The notes below the pieces were generated by a model. That model was not told the origin of the DNA. It was given only the letters and a program-made list of their open reading frames with translations, and did not search any database. The position numbers were made by a program, and so were the translations under genes. Positions 17,564 through 27,024 of a stretch of DNA of 46,473 nt are shown piece by piece (position 1 is the first letter of the stretch; the number at the start of each line of letters is the position of its first letter). This DNA comes from Phycisphaerae bacterium (GTDB lineage Bacteria > Planctomycetota > Phycisphaerae > UBA1845 > UTPLA1): the NCBI GenBank assembly GCA_030593565.1, contig JAUVGW010000003.1, forward strand, positions 1 to 46,473, written 5' to 3'.

Positions 17564-18592
17564 ATGACGCACGCCCAGGAGACGTTCATGCCATCCGCGA
17601 GACTTGCTTTTGTCGGACCATCGCGCGAGGTGTCGCCGTGGCTGCTTCGGTCCATTGCGCGGATCGGCATTTTCGAGGCCATATGCGAAGATCACGCCGA
17701 GGAGAGTGCCGCCCAACACCACGCACGGTGGGCATTCACGGATCTGGCATCGCTCCTCCGCGAGGCTGAGCCGGACGGGGTGATCCTCCATCAGCCCCTC
17801 GAAGACCGTACCAAGATGTTGAAGGAATGCCTGGCCGCCGGCGCGGGCGTGCTCGTCACGGGCGCTCCGGGAACAGCCGCAACGTGCAAGCGGCTGGCCT
17901 CGTTCTCGAAGCTTTCCGGTCGGTTCATCCTGGCTGCGCCGCCTTTGCGGTTTGCGCCGGCGATGATGTTGGCGAAACGGCTGGTCGAGTCGGGCAAATT
18001 CGGCGTCCCCCTGTCAATGACCCTGCACTCGTCGCGACGCGGATCGCCCCGGCTGGGCACGCGAGATAACGCGGTCGTCGCACATGATCAGATGTTCGAG
18101 GCGGTTGACGTCGTTCACCAGCTTATCGGTCCCATTCACCAAGTTTACGCAGTGGCTCACGCCGACGGTGCCCTGGTCGCCAGCATGATGACCACGCCCG
18201 GCGTGCCCGTTTCCCTGGTGCTGCACGCCAGCGGCCCCCCAGAGGCCGTGGGCGTTGAAATCGTGCTGCGGGCCGCTGACGGAACGACACTCCGTATCGA
18301 CCGCAATCTCCAGTTGCTCAGTGGCAATGGCTCGCGGGTGGATGCCGCGCACCGTGTCGCGATGGCGACAGTCGATCCGGCCCTGGAGCTGGGCTACGAA
18401 GGTCTGATCGCCGAATTCGGGAGGCATTTGCTGGCCGGTCACCGCGGGGCCGGCTTGATCGGGCAGGTCGCGTCTGTGGTCGCGGCCACGGAAGCCGTTT
18501 TCGCCAGCGCGGCCCGGCAACGGGCAGTGACGCCCAGGGGGGCGGGCCTCGGCCGGGGATCCCGCGAATTGGCCGACCGTTCCACTCAATAG
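17564..18592 (+). CDS. Gfo/Idh/MocA-family oxidoreductase (atypical)
   Basis: ARLAFVGPSREVSPWLLRSIARIGIFEAICEDHAE...PDGVILHQPLEDRTKMLKECLAAGAGVLVTGAPGTAATCKRLASFSKLSGRFILAAPPLRFAPAMMLAKRLVESGKFG. Confidence 0.7.
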   Translation: MTHAQETFMPSARLAFVGPSREVSPWLLRSIARIGIFEAICEDHAEESAAQHHARWAFTDLASLLREAEPDGVILHQPLEDRTKMLKECLAAGAGVLVTGAPGTAATCKRLASFSKLSGRFILAAPPLRFAPAMMLAKRLVESGKFGVPLSMTLHSSRRGSPRLGTRDNAVVAHDQMFEAVDVVHQLIGPIHQVYAVAHADGALVASMMTTPGVPVSLVLHASGPPEAVGVEIVLRAADGTTLRIDRNLQLLSGNGSRVDAAHRVAMATVDPALELGYEGLIAEFGRHLLAGHRGAGLIGQVASVVAATEAVFASAARQRAVTPRGAGLGRGSRELADRSTQ

Positions 18593-18697
18593 GCTGCACC
18601 AGGCCTAGGATCGCGCCGTTTCCACCGAGATTGCGTCGGTGGGCTGCCGCAGACCGGTGATGGCCGACTTGGCAACCGAGGGGTTCATTCCAATCGT

Positions 18698-18855
18698 AGC
18701 GGCCGACGCCCCTGTCGGCCGAGAGCGGTTGGATGCCCCATCCTTTCTGAAAGAAAGGGTGGGAAGCTGCCGTGCAGCGGATTCCCACCCTTTGCTTCGC
18801 AAAGGATGGAGCACCCACTCAGGAAGACCGGCTCGAGACGAGCCGGCTCGCTGGG
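18698..18855. repeat. Repeat mosaic: single TAGCGGCCGACGCCCCTGTCGGCCG arm, then CTTTCTGAAAGAAAGGGTGG repeat, then CAGGAAGACCGGCTCGAGACGAGCCGGCTC palindrome
   Basis: The three modules recur elsewhere in the window (20406; about 16673; 228). Confidence 0.65.
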
Positions 18856-18899
18856 CCAGCGGGACGCACACTCGCCGGCAACGATTCCAGAAATTGGGG

Positions 18900-18927
18900 T
18901 TGACGGAGGATGTGATCTTTGTAATAT
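18900..18927 (+). promoter_or_regulatory. Putative sigma-70-type promoter for rplM
   Basis: TTGACG - 16 nt - TAATAT, about 50 nt upstream of the rplM ATG. Confidence 0.5.
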
Positions 18928-18979
18928 GTGGTGTTCTGGTGTTTCGACGAGTGGATATATAAGGTCTCGGATTCGAACA

Positions 18980-19432
18980 ATGTCATTCGCAACCGACAAG
19001 TGTTATCAAGCCAAGACAGGCGAGGTCGACCGTAAGTGGTTTAGCGTGGATGCCAACGGCAAGATCCTCGGCCGCCTCGCAACGAAGTTGGCCACGGTCC
19101 TGATGGGCAAACATAAACCGACGTACACCCCACACGTCGATACCGGCGATTTCGTCGTCGTGACCAACGCGGAGAAGATTCGCGTCACAGGTCGCAAGGC
19201 GGAGCGCATGGAGTACGCATCCTATTCGTACTATCCGGGCGGCCGAAGGGTGAGGACCTTCGCGGAGTTATCCGAGAAGCACCCGGACCGCATCATCAAG
19301 TTTGCGGTGCGTCGGATGCTGCCGAAAAACGCAATGGGGCGAAGGCTCCTGACCAAGCTGAAGGTCTATCGCGGAAACGAACACCCGCACCAGGCCCAGC
19401 AATGCGAGCCGCTCGACTTGGAAAAGATCTAG
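18980..19432 (+). CDS. rplM: 50S ribosomal protein L13
   Basis: RKWFSVDANGKILGRLATKLATVLMGKHKPTYTPHVDTGDFVVVTNAEKIRVTGRK...RRMLPKNAMGRRLLTKLKVYRGNEHPHQAQQ. Confidence 0.97.
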   Translation: MSFATDKCYQAKTGEVDRKWFSVDANGKILGRLATKLATVLMGKHKPTYTPHVDTGDFVVVTNAEKIRVTGRKAERMEYASYSYYPGGRRVRTFAELSEKHPDRIIKFAVRRMLPKNAMGRRLLTKLKVYRGNEHPHQAQQCEPLDLEKI

Positions 19433-19528
19433 CTCCGCGCGGAAATCGGTGAGCTTTGATCCAGTGAATCGGGCACGACCGCATTCATGCGGATGTGTCT
19501 TGAGTTTGAGGCGATTCAAAAAAACCGC

Positions 19529-19582
19529 TGTGGCACCGCCGCCAAAGGCCGTGACGTCACAGGCTTTGGCGCCTGTGGCACA
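19529..19582. repeat. Imperfect palindrome between rplM and rpsI (TGTGGCACCGCCGCCAAAGGCCGTGACGTCACAGGCTTTGGCGCCTGTGGCACA)
   Basis: Arms complementary with mismatches around a perfect GTGACGTCAC core. Confidence 0.6.
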
Positions 19583-19623
19583 AGTTCTGATAGGATGCCT
19601 GAATAGCCAGGGAGTCTTCGACC

Positions 19624-20268
19624 GTGCCAGACCAACCGCCGACGCCGGACACACCGGCCCCAGAAACGACGAACGACGCAGCACCCACAGTGCCGGCCCA
19701 GGACACGCAGCCGCCCGCTGACCAAACGGCGCCTCCGCCAAAGGCCGACGTGACGCCGGAACCGGTTGCTTCGCCGCCGCCCGCGCCTGTCGAGGTCGAA
19801 GCCGCGCCAGCCACACCTGTCGATGTCGGGACGCCGCCGACGCCCGCCGTTCAACCCATTGATGAGTTGCTTGCCAAGGGCGGCGGCTACTTCTGGGGCA
19901 CCGGCCGGCGCAAGGCTGCGGTCGCACGGGTCCGCATCCGTCTCGGTACGGGCAAGTTCCTCATCCAAAAGCGCGAGATCGACGACTACTTCTTCGATGT
20001 TCGGCACCGCATGGATATCGTCGCCCCCTTGAAGACCACGACCACATTAGGCAAGTACGACATCTTCATCAACGTCCATGGTGGAGGTCAAACAGGCCAG
20101 GCTGGGGCGATTGTGCTTGGTGTTGCGCGAGCCCTCCTGAAGGCCGATCCCGCCTTGGAGCCCTCACTGAGAGACGGCAACTACCTCACACGCGACGCCC
20201 GCAAGGTCGAACGGAAGAAGTACGGCCAGCGCGGAGCCCGCAGACGATTCCAGTTCTCGAAGCGCTAA
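19624..20268 (+). CDS. rpsI: 30S ribosomal protein S9 with about 85-aa Pro/Ala-rich N-terminal extension
   Basis: GTG start; C-terminal YFWGTGRRKAAVARVRIRLGTGKFLI...GGGQTGQAGAIVLGVARALLKADPALEPSLRDGNYLTRDARKVERKKYGQRGARRRFQFSKR is S9. Confidence 0.94.
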   Translation: MPDQPPTPDTPAPETTNDAAPTVPAQDTQPPADQTAPPPKADVTPEPVASPPPAPVEVEAAPATPVDVGTPPTPAVQPIDELLAKGGGYFWGTGRRKAAVARVRIRLGTGKFLIQKREIDDYFFDVRHRMDIVAPLKTTTTLGKYDIFINVHGGGQTGQAGAIVLGVARALLKADPALEPSLRDGNYLTRDARKVERKKYGQRGARRRFQFSKR

Positions 20269-20405
20269 TATCACGGTCACCCCTTCATCGGTGTGAGCAA
20301 CTCGATTCTGATTCGGGGGATGGAACGGTCTGGTGCAGCCACGCGGTACCGGGCACCCACCACGGCCAAGCTTCGTACGTGTTTTGAGCGGGTTATTTCC
20401 AAACG

Positions 20406-20476
20406 TAGCGGCCGACGCCCCTGTCGGCCGGCGGAGACCGTTGGGCTTCAACGTCCGACACGGGGGTCGGACGCTA
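20406..20476. repeat. Inverted-repeat element, family TAGCGGCCGACCCCCGTGTCGGCCG
   Basis: Arms 20406-20430 and 20452-20476. Confidence 0.75.
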
Positions 20477-20551
20477 CGGTTGCCCTGAATCTGCTCTAAC
20501 CCATGCCACCTCCGACCACCAATCACGGCCAAGCGTCTCAGTGTAATCCGG

Positions 20552-21817
20552 TCAGACTTGTGGTTCTGTTACGAGTTCGCTGGCGCCGGCGTTTTTTGCG
20601 GGGGCCGCCTCGGCAACATCGCTCTCGGCGCCTTTCCCGAACAGCTTGCCGAACAGGCCGCTGCGTTTGGCTTCCTCGGCCGCCAGCTTGTCTGGGCAGT
20701 GGATCTTCATGGCGAGATGTCGGATTTCCTGCCGCACCTTACCCTTGCCATACTCGACGCTCAGCGGCTGTCCGATGTTGATGCTCGAGCTGACCGATTT
20801 CCAGTCGTCTGAAATCGTGGCGAACAACTTGCGGTTCAGGATCGTCTCGACCTGATCAACCTCGAGGTGAGCGGATTCCCGTCCGACGCGGTTGCAGATG
20901 AACGAGATTCTTTCGGGGTTGAATCCCTGAACGCTCAACTCCTGCACCATCCGGTCCGTGTTCCGAACGCTGGTCACCAACAACTGGAGCACGAGGAAGT
21001 TGAAGTCGGCCGCGTCGAGCACGCTACGACCGCCCGGATCGTGCCGCGTCGGGCCGTCCACCACGACATGCGAGCACATCTCCTGAAGGCTGCTCAGCAC
21101 GTTCGCGCAATGTGCGGCCGTAATCAGTTCGGCCTGCGCGAAGGAATGTGGCCGACGCAGGACGTAGAGTCCCGAGTTATGCTTGATCAGCGCCTTCAGG
21201 ATCATCTGCGGATCGAGCTGTTCCTGCGTCGTGCAAAGGTCCGCTACCGTGAACTGCCCGTGCACATCCAACAAGGTCGCCACATGACCAAACCGAAAAT
21301 CTAAATCCACCAACACCACTTTCTGGTCCGGTCCCACCAAGTCGGCCAGTTCGACCGCCAGGTTGGTCGCAATCGTCGTGCAGCCCACGCCGCCCGCGCT
21401 GCCCATGACGGAAATCAGCTTGCCGGGCTCCTTGGTCGACGGCTGTGACTCGCTGAGTCGACTAATCGCCTGTTCCAACTCCTCAACGTCCAGCGGCTTG
21501 ACGAGGAACTCCTTAAATCCCGCGCGCATCGCCCTCAAGACGACGTCGCCGTCGGTCTGGGCGCTCAGCGCGAAGACCGGCACGTCCTGGCCACCTTCCC
21601 TCAGTTGCTTCAGGCATTCGATGACGACGGCGGGATTAGGATCGAGGTCCGCGATGATGACGTCGGCGGGGAATTGGGTGACGGCATGGGGCAGGAGGCT
21701 GGGTTCATCGAGTTCCGCCGCGATGCGGAGTTGTTCCAGCGATGTGATGGCCTTGCGCAGGGCGGGCGCTTCGGATTCGTTGGCGGTAAACAGTATTGTC
21801 CGGATCGTTCGCGCCAT
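20552..21817 (-). CDS. cpaE: CpaE/TadZ-like pilus assembly ATPase-family protein (receiver-like + MinD/ParA-like)
   Basis: N-terminal receiver-like region (ADVIIADLDPNPAVVIECLKQLR..VPVFALSAQTDGDVVLRAMRAGFKEFLVKPLDVEELEQAISRL) then ISVMGSAGGVGCTTIATNLAVELADL, VVLVDLDFRFGHVATLLD. Confidence 0.85.
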   Translation of the reverse strand: MARTIRTILFTANESEAPALRKAITSLEQLRIAAELDEPSLLPHAVTQFPADVIIADLDPNPAVVIECLKQLREGGQDVPVFALSAQTDGDVVLRAMRAGFKEFLVKPLDVEELEQAISRLSESQPSTKEPGKLISVMGSAGGVGCTTIATNLAVELADLVGPDQKVVLVDLDFRFGHVATLLDVHGQFTVADLCTTQEQLDPQMILKALIKHNSGLYVLRRPHSFAQAELITAAHCANVLSSLQEMCSHVVVDGPTRHDPGGRSVLDAADFNFLVLQLLVTSVRNTDRMVQELSVQGFNPERISFICNRVGRESAHLEVDQVETILNRKLFATISDDWKSVSSSINIGQPLSVEYGKGKVRQEIRHLAMKIHCPDKLAAEEAKRSGLFGKLFGKGAESDVAEAAPAKNAGASELVTEPQV

Positions 21818-21949
21818 GGCTGCCGTACACAGTGATGTCGCCGAGGGTCCGATACTGTGAGCCAATGCGGCACACAGCCTTCCCTCGCCAACCTCATATC
21901 GGCCGCCGCGACCGGCCGCTTAAGCCGGCCGCGGCAACCGAAATCGAGG

Positions 21950-23947
21950 CTACTGGATCAATCGGACCGGGCGACAAGTACCCAACGTCTCGAAAATCTC
22001 CAGCAACTGCGTAACGTACATGGGACGCCCGCCATTCTCGGGATCGGGCGTATTGTCCGCGAAGAAGTAGTTCTCGGGCATGCTGGCGATGTCGACGCAC
22101 AGGTCTTCGTTGACGTCTCCGCCCACGCCGATCGTGTAGATCGTCATGCCGAGTGACTTCGCCACATCCGCGCTGTCTTCCGCCCACAAGACGGCGGCAG
22201 GATCGTTGTTGCCGACGTAATTGTTGTTCTCGTCGGTGTTCGGCTTGCCGTCCGTCAGCATGATGACGACTTTGGCGGCAAGGTGTCGGGCCCGGTCGTG
22301 CGGCACTGGATCGCCGTCGTTATAGGCCCCATATTCGCCATTGGACAGCTCATGGATGGCCTCCTGAAGACCGGCGCCGATATTGGTGTACACCGTGTAG
22401 TGCCCTGCCTGATAGCCGCCCAGCGCATCGGGGATGTTCTGCAACGCCGCTGCGAGCAGTTCCGGCGAATCCGGAACCGTCAGGTCCCAACCATGCCGGC
22501 CATATTGCGCGAACAGCTCGAGCGAAACGTGGTCCTGCGTGTCCAGCGCGATAACCGTATCGATCATCGTCTGCACGGCGTCTTTGACCGATTGCAGCGG
22601 TTCCTCGGGCGTGTTCGCCAGTTCCGGCGTCTGGTCGTGCGTGGGCTTCTTCTCCAGCACGTAGTTGGCGGCCGTCTTCAGCCCATACCGATACTGGAAG
22701 TTGGCGTCGGTCGTTCGCATTTGCGACGACCCCGCGACGTAATTGATGTAGTCGTCCCAGCTTCCGCTATCGAACGGGTAATCCACGTGCTGCCACAACT
22801 CGTTCGAGTCGACGACGTCGTCGGCATTGCCGGCACCGCCGACAAACTTGGAGTCGCGTACAGTGCCGATCTTCTTCTTGCTCTTCCAGCCAGCGAGGCC
22901 AACCAGGGCTTTCACGCGGTTCAGATATAGGCTCGAATCGCCATCATACTGACCGCTAAGAAGCGCGGAGCGCTCATTGGCCGTATACCCCGACGTCGTG
23001 ATGTTCTCGATCACTTCGGCGTCGGTACACGTGACATAGCGTGGAATGTAGTAAAGACCGACATCACCGACGGGCGAATAACTCCCGAGGACGATTTCGT
23101 CGCCCCAGCCCGTCATCCAGCCCCAGCGCGGCCCGCCGCCATCCTCATGGGTGACGTGACCCTCTGCACCAGGGGACGGATTGCCACCGGCATTCGCCGG
23201 CGCGCCGGGTCCGGTACCCGCCTGGTCGTTCTCGCTGTACGGCTGGCCGGGCGGAGGCGGGTCCAAGCCGTTACCGACGCCCGCGTTGCCTTTGACTTGC
23301 GGGAACATCAGCCAGATGTCTTCCAGATTGATCTGTACACCTTCGCCGGGGCCCCCGCTCTCCGAGTCAAAATCATCGTAGTGGCGCAACTCGCTGTCGT
23401 CATTCATCGATGCCGACAGGTCGATCACGAGCGAGATATCGCGCGGCGCCAGCATGGCGGTCGCGCTGGCCGAGAAGTTCGCGCCGCTGCTCCCCATCAT
23501 CTTGGCAAACACCAGCGATACCGGCCCGTCCGATACCGTCGCGTCACGCCGCAACGTCACCTCAACGGCATCGTACGGCGTCACATTGGGATGGAACTCG
23601 AATTTCTCCCCATTCAGTGCCGCATGACCGAACACCAGTTCGATGTCCGTGCCTTCGGTATCACTCAGTCCGACGCCGCTCCCCGCCACTTCATTCAAGC
23701 CGGCGAAACGGGCGGCTTCCTGGGCCGCCAGCGTCTGGGGGTCGTCCGCCTCTCCGAGCTGTGACGCGGCCGCCAACGCCGCCGCGTCGGCCGCAGCCTG
23801 AAGCTCATGCTTCGCCCCGTACATCAGGCCTGTGTCAATCGCCAACGCGGCGATCCCAACCCCGACCGCACCGCCGAAGATCGCGCTCTGCACGAGCATC
23901 GATCCGCGTCTGAAGTATCGGCGACGAGTCCAATTGCGCGATTTCAT
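21950..23947 (-). CDS. TadG-like pilus assembly protein with VWA domain
   Basis: RRGSMLVQSAIFGGAVGVGIAALAIDTGLMYGAKHELQAAADAAALAAASQLG (TadG N-terminus); MIDAS DLSASM; KVVIMLTDGKPNTDENN. Confidence 0.85.
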   Translation of the reverse strand: MKSRNWTRRRYFRRGSMLVQSAIFGGAVGVGIAALAIDTGLMYGAKHELQAAADAAALAAASQLGEADDPQTLAAQEAARFAGLNEVAGSGVGLSDTEGTDIELVFGHAALNGEKFEFHPNVTPYDAVEVTLRRDATVSDGPVSLVFAKMMGSSGANFSASATAMLAPRDISLVIDLSASMNDDSELRHYDDFDSESGGPGEGVQINLEDIWLMFPQVKGNAGVGNGLDPPPPGQPYSENDQAGTGPGAPANAGGNPSPGAEGHVTHEDGGGPRWGWMTGWGDEIVLGSYSPVGDVGLYYIPRYVTCTDAEVIENITTSGYTANERSALLSGQYDGDSSLYLNRVKALVGLAGWKSKKKIGTVRDSKFVGGAGNADDVVDSNELWQHVDYPFDSGSWDDYINYVAGSSQMRTTDANFQYRYGLKTAANYVLEKKPTHDQTPELANTPEEPLQSVKDAVQTMIDTVIALDTQDHVSLELFAQYGRHGWDLTVPDSPELLAAALQNIPDALGGYQAGHYTVYTNIGAGLQEAIHELSNGEYGAYNDGDPVPHDRARHLAAKVVIMLTDGKPNTDENNNYVGNNDPAAVLWAEDSADVAKSLGMTIYTIGVGGDVNEDLCVDIASMPENYFFADNTPDPENGGRPMYVTQLLEIFETLGTCRPVRLIQ

Positions 23948-24076
23948 CTTTCACCCTCCAAACCTTTGCCTATATGCCGGGCGCAATCGCACGATCGGCC
24001 GACACACACGATGTCACTCAAACAGATGCCGCGGCCTCTCAGTCCGGCCGGCAGCTAGGCTGACGGTTGCCTGCCG

Positions 24077-26041
24077 TCAGTTCGATTCCGAAAATCCGGC
24101 GAGACCCCACGGACCGCGCAGGGCAAACTGCGCTGTTGTCCATTCCGCGGACGTCGTCGCGTGTACGTTCACCGGAGCGTGCCGCCGTGGAATGCCGCCC
24201 GTGTCCACCACGGCCCGCGGCTCGCCCTCCAACTTGTGCAGGCCGAACAACTCGACGTCCGTCGGTTCCGTCGACAGCGAACCCGGCGGCGGGGGAACCT
24301 GCTGTGGATCAAGCGGCTCGACCAGTTGCGGCGTCACCAGCACGACCATTTCCGTTTCCGACTTTTCGTAGGAGGTCGAACTGAAGAGCGCCCCCAATAT
24401 CGGAAGATCACCCAAGCCCGGTATTTTCGACGCAATCGCCGTCACGTTCTCGCTCAGGAGCCCCGCGATCGCAAACGTCTGGCCGTTGCCGCACTCGATG
24501 GTCGTCTCAACGCGACGCGTGTTGAAGCTGAACACGGGCAGTCCGCCTACCGTTGCCTGTTGCGGGACGGGCTCGCTCAACTCGCTCATCACGTGCAGAC
24601 GAATCACCTGCCCGCCGAGAATGGTCGGCGTGAACCCGAGCCGCACGCCGAATTCATGGTAGACGATCGAGACGTTACTCGTCCCGCCCGACGACGACAC
24701 CACCGTCATCGGCACTTCGCCGCCTGCCAGGAACGTCGCGGTTTGCCCGCTGTACGCGACGAGATTCGGCTCCGCCAGCGTGCGAGCCAGGCTGTTCTCG
24801 CGCAGCGCGTTGAGGAACATCTGGAATTCCGCACGTGGGAAACCGAACGTCAGGTTCGTCGTCGGACCGTTCCCCAGCGGCGCCATCGAGAATATTTGTT
24901 GCCCGGTCAGAACATTCGCCGCGCCCGTCGTGCCGAAAATCGTCGGGTTGATCTGACCGACGTTATTGGCCATGAAGAAATCTCGCGACCAATCCGACGC
25001 GCCGATCGACCAGTTGATACCGAGCTGCCGGATCGCCTCGCGGTTGACCTCGGCCACGACGACCCGCAGCATCGTTTGCTGTACGCCCGCCACGTCCAAA
25101 TGATTACGCACATCACCGCCTTGCACGAGCGCCGCCAATTCCTCGATCTGGTCAGCCATCGTGCTGTCCGAAACCGAGCCCCTCAAAACGATCGTGCCGT
25201 TCACGCTTCGGAGTTTCACGTCCGACGTCGGCGCAATGCTCTTGATCAACTCGCCCAGTCGGACGAGGTCCAACTCAACCGTCACGTTGAACGCCCGCCG
25301 GTCCTGCCCCATTTGCAGGATGAGCTGAGTCGTTCCCTGACTCAGGCCCGTCAGGATGATCCGCTTCGGAGTCACCACGAGCACATCAACAATGTCGGGA
25401 TCCGCCACTTCCGCACGATCGACCGGCACCTTCAGGTCAATCGTGACGGTACTGTTTTGCACCACGTTGATTCGCCGCGCCTGGTTTTCGTCGACGCTGA
25501 CGGAGGCGATCAACGTGTCTTCAACGGAATCTGGTGGATCAGCCCTCGGCAAATCGCCCTGGGCCTTCGGCTCGTCTGCCGCGCTCGCCAGCAGAAGATC
25601 CGCCACGAGCGCAGCGCCCGCTGCGCGACTGGCAGTGGAGCCTGAATCAAGTCCGGCGACGGGACCCGCCACGGTTTCGCCCGTTGCCTGGGCCGCCCCG
25701 CCGAAGGCCTCACCCCACAGCGCATCGGTTGATGACCAATTGTCGACCGCCAACGAGATCGGCCGATTCGCCTTTGCCGTACGCTCCTCCGAAGGTGCTT
25801 CGGAGGGCGCATCGTCAATAATGCTCAACACCTGGTTGGCCATGACGCGCGCGGCCGGCAGAACCGATGCCGCCAGCGGCCGGCTCTCACCGAGCACGTC
25901 GGCCGCCGTACCGATGCACAACACCGGCACACACAACAAGACGACGAGAACCGCGCACGAAGGTACGCGGTGGCAACGCAACCGCCCCGTCCGTGGGGCA
26001 CGACTGGTAAATACCACAAATCCATCCTTGGCCGAAATCAT
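24077..26041 (-). CDS. CpaC/RcpA-like secretin of a Tad-type system
   Basis: BON/pilus N-domain (RRINVVQNSTVTIDLKVPVDRAEVADPDIVDVLVVTPKRIILTGLSQGTTQLIL) and secretin domain (SEPVPQQATVGGLPVFSFNTRRVETTIECGNGQTFAIAGLLSENVTAIASKIPGLGDLPILGALFSSTSYEKSETEMVVLVTPQLVEPL). Confidence 0.93.
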   Translation of the reverse strand: MISAKDGFVVFTSRAPRTGRLRCHRVPSCAVLVVLLCVPVLCIGTAADVLGESRPLAASVLPAARVMANQVLSIIDDAPSEAPSEERTAKANRPISLAVDNWSSTDALWGEAFGGAAQATGETVAGPVAGLDSGSTASRAAGAALVADLLLASAADEPKAQGDLPRADPPDSVEDTLIASVSVDENQARRINVVQNSTVTIDLKVPVDRAEVADPDIVDVLVVTPKRIILTGLSQGTTQLILQMGQDRRAFNVTVELDLVRLGELIKSIAPTSDVKLRSVNGTIVLRGSVSDSTMADQIEELAALVQGGDVRNHLDVAGVQQTMLRVVVAEVNREAIRQLGINWSIGASDWSRDFFMANNVGQINPTIFGTTGAANVLTGQQIFSMAPLGNGPTTNLTFGFPRAEFQMFLNALRENSLARTLAEPNLVAYSGQTATFLAGGEVPMTVVSSSGGTSNVSIVYHEFGVRLGFTPTILGGQVIRLHVMSELSEPVPQQATVGGLPVFSFNTRRVETTIECGNGQTFAIAGLLSENVTAIASKIPGLGDLPILGALFSSTSYEKSETEMVVLVTPQLVEPLDPQQVPPPPGSLSTEPTDVELFGLHKLEGEPRAVVDTGGIPRRHAPVNVHATTSAEWTTAQFALRGPWGLAGFSESN

Positions 26042-26967
26042 TCAAGCATCTCCGTATAAGAGGCGTCCTCGGGATCGCCGGATTCAACCCCCAAGTGACT
26101 TGCCATCGACGCGTTCTCCTTTACGCGCCTGTACTCACCATGCACACCGGTCTCCGCAAAAACGAAACGCTCCATCGTCGACCCGCGCACCACCTCCACA
26201 ATGTGACGGTTGGTTTCTCGCGGCGGAGGCTGTTTCTTGATCACCACGGGTGCCTGGACGTCCTTCGCCAACGCATCCGCCAGGACTCGAGACCAAAACG
26301 GCTCGCCCTCCTTCTTGTGCTCCTTCCCATACCCCCGCAGCGCCAGCCGCAGATTCCTGCGCCCGGCGGCGGCGTGGCGATGCAACACCTTCACCTCGTC
26401 CGGCCTCACGAACAGCGTGACGGATTTCGTGATGCGGACGGTCTTGCCATCGCGGCCGGCTTCGCTCAATGACTGGCCAACCGCACCGACCTCGATATCC
26501 GAGAGGATCAGCTTGCTGGTCCCGTCGGAACCGCCCGCGAATAGGTCCACGCGGGCGCCGGGCATTACGAAGCCCGCCACGGCCGATTCCTCGGTGACGC
26601 TGATGCTCACAGCGCGGAAGCCCGGCGGAATCTTCGCCCGTATGCCCGGCTGCGCGCCCGGCGGCGCCAACATGCTCGCCGCGACGGGCACATTCGGAGC
26701 CACTGACATCGACGTCACGCGTCCGACCAGTTCCGCCCGCTCCGTAAATGCATCGGAAGGCAGCAGGGTTTTCGGAACCGACTTGCTCGTCAGCATCTGC
26801 TCGGTGATCAGCGTCGCCACATCAATAGGCTGCGCACTGATCAACACCTCGACCTGATCGCCCGGCCCCTCGCCCTTCGCGTCCTGGACCATATCAATGC
26901 CCATCTTGATCGCAAAGAAGCCGACACCCAGTCCGATCACCAACGGTATAAGAGTTCTCGCTTTCAT
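26038..26967 (-). CDS. cpaB: Flp pilus assembly protein CpaB (SAF domain)
   Basis: MKARTLIPLVIGLGVGFFAIKMG..., VLISAQPIDVATLITEQMLTSKSVPKTLLPSDAF, IPPGFRAVSISVTEESAVAGFVMPGARVDLFAG. Confidence 0.9.
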   Translation of the reverse strand: MKARTLIPLVIGLGVGFFAIKMGIDMVQDAKGEGPGDQVEVLISAQPIDVATLITEQMLTSKSVPKTLLPSDAFTERAELVGRVTSMSVAPNVPVAASMLAPPGAQPGIRAKIPPGFRAVSISVTEESAVAGFVMPGARVDLFAGGSDGTSKLILSDIEVGAVGQSLSEAGRDGKTVRITKSVTLFVRPDEVKVLHRHAAAGRRNLRLALRGYGKEHKKEGEPFWSRVLADALAKDVQAPVVIKKQPPPRETNRHIVEVVRGSTMERFVFAETGVHGEYRRVKENASMASHLGVESGDPEDASYTEMLE

Positions 26968-27024
26968 TTCTATCACCCCTGTCCTGCGCAAAGTCACACG
27001 TTGCGACGGAAGGGCTCATCATCA

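Noticed and set aside
24161-25645. 494-aa plus-strand ORF opposite the secretin gene
   Set aside because: Arg/His-rich composition typical of a shadow frame; the minus-strand secretin is unambiguous.
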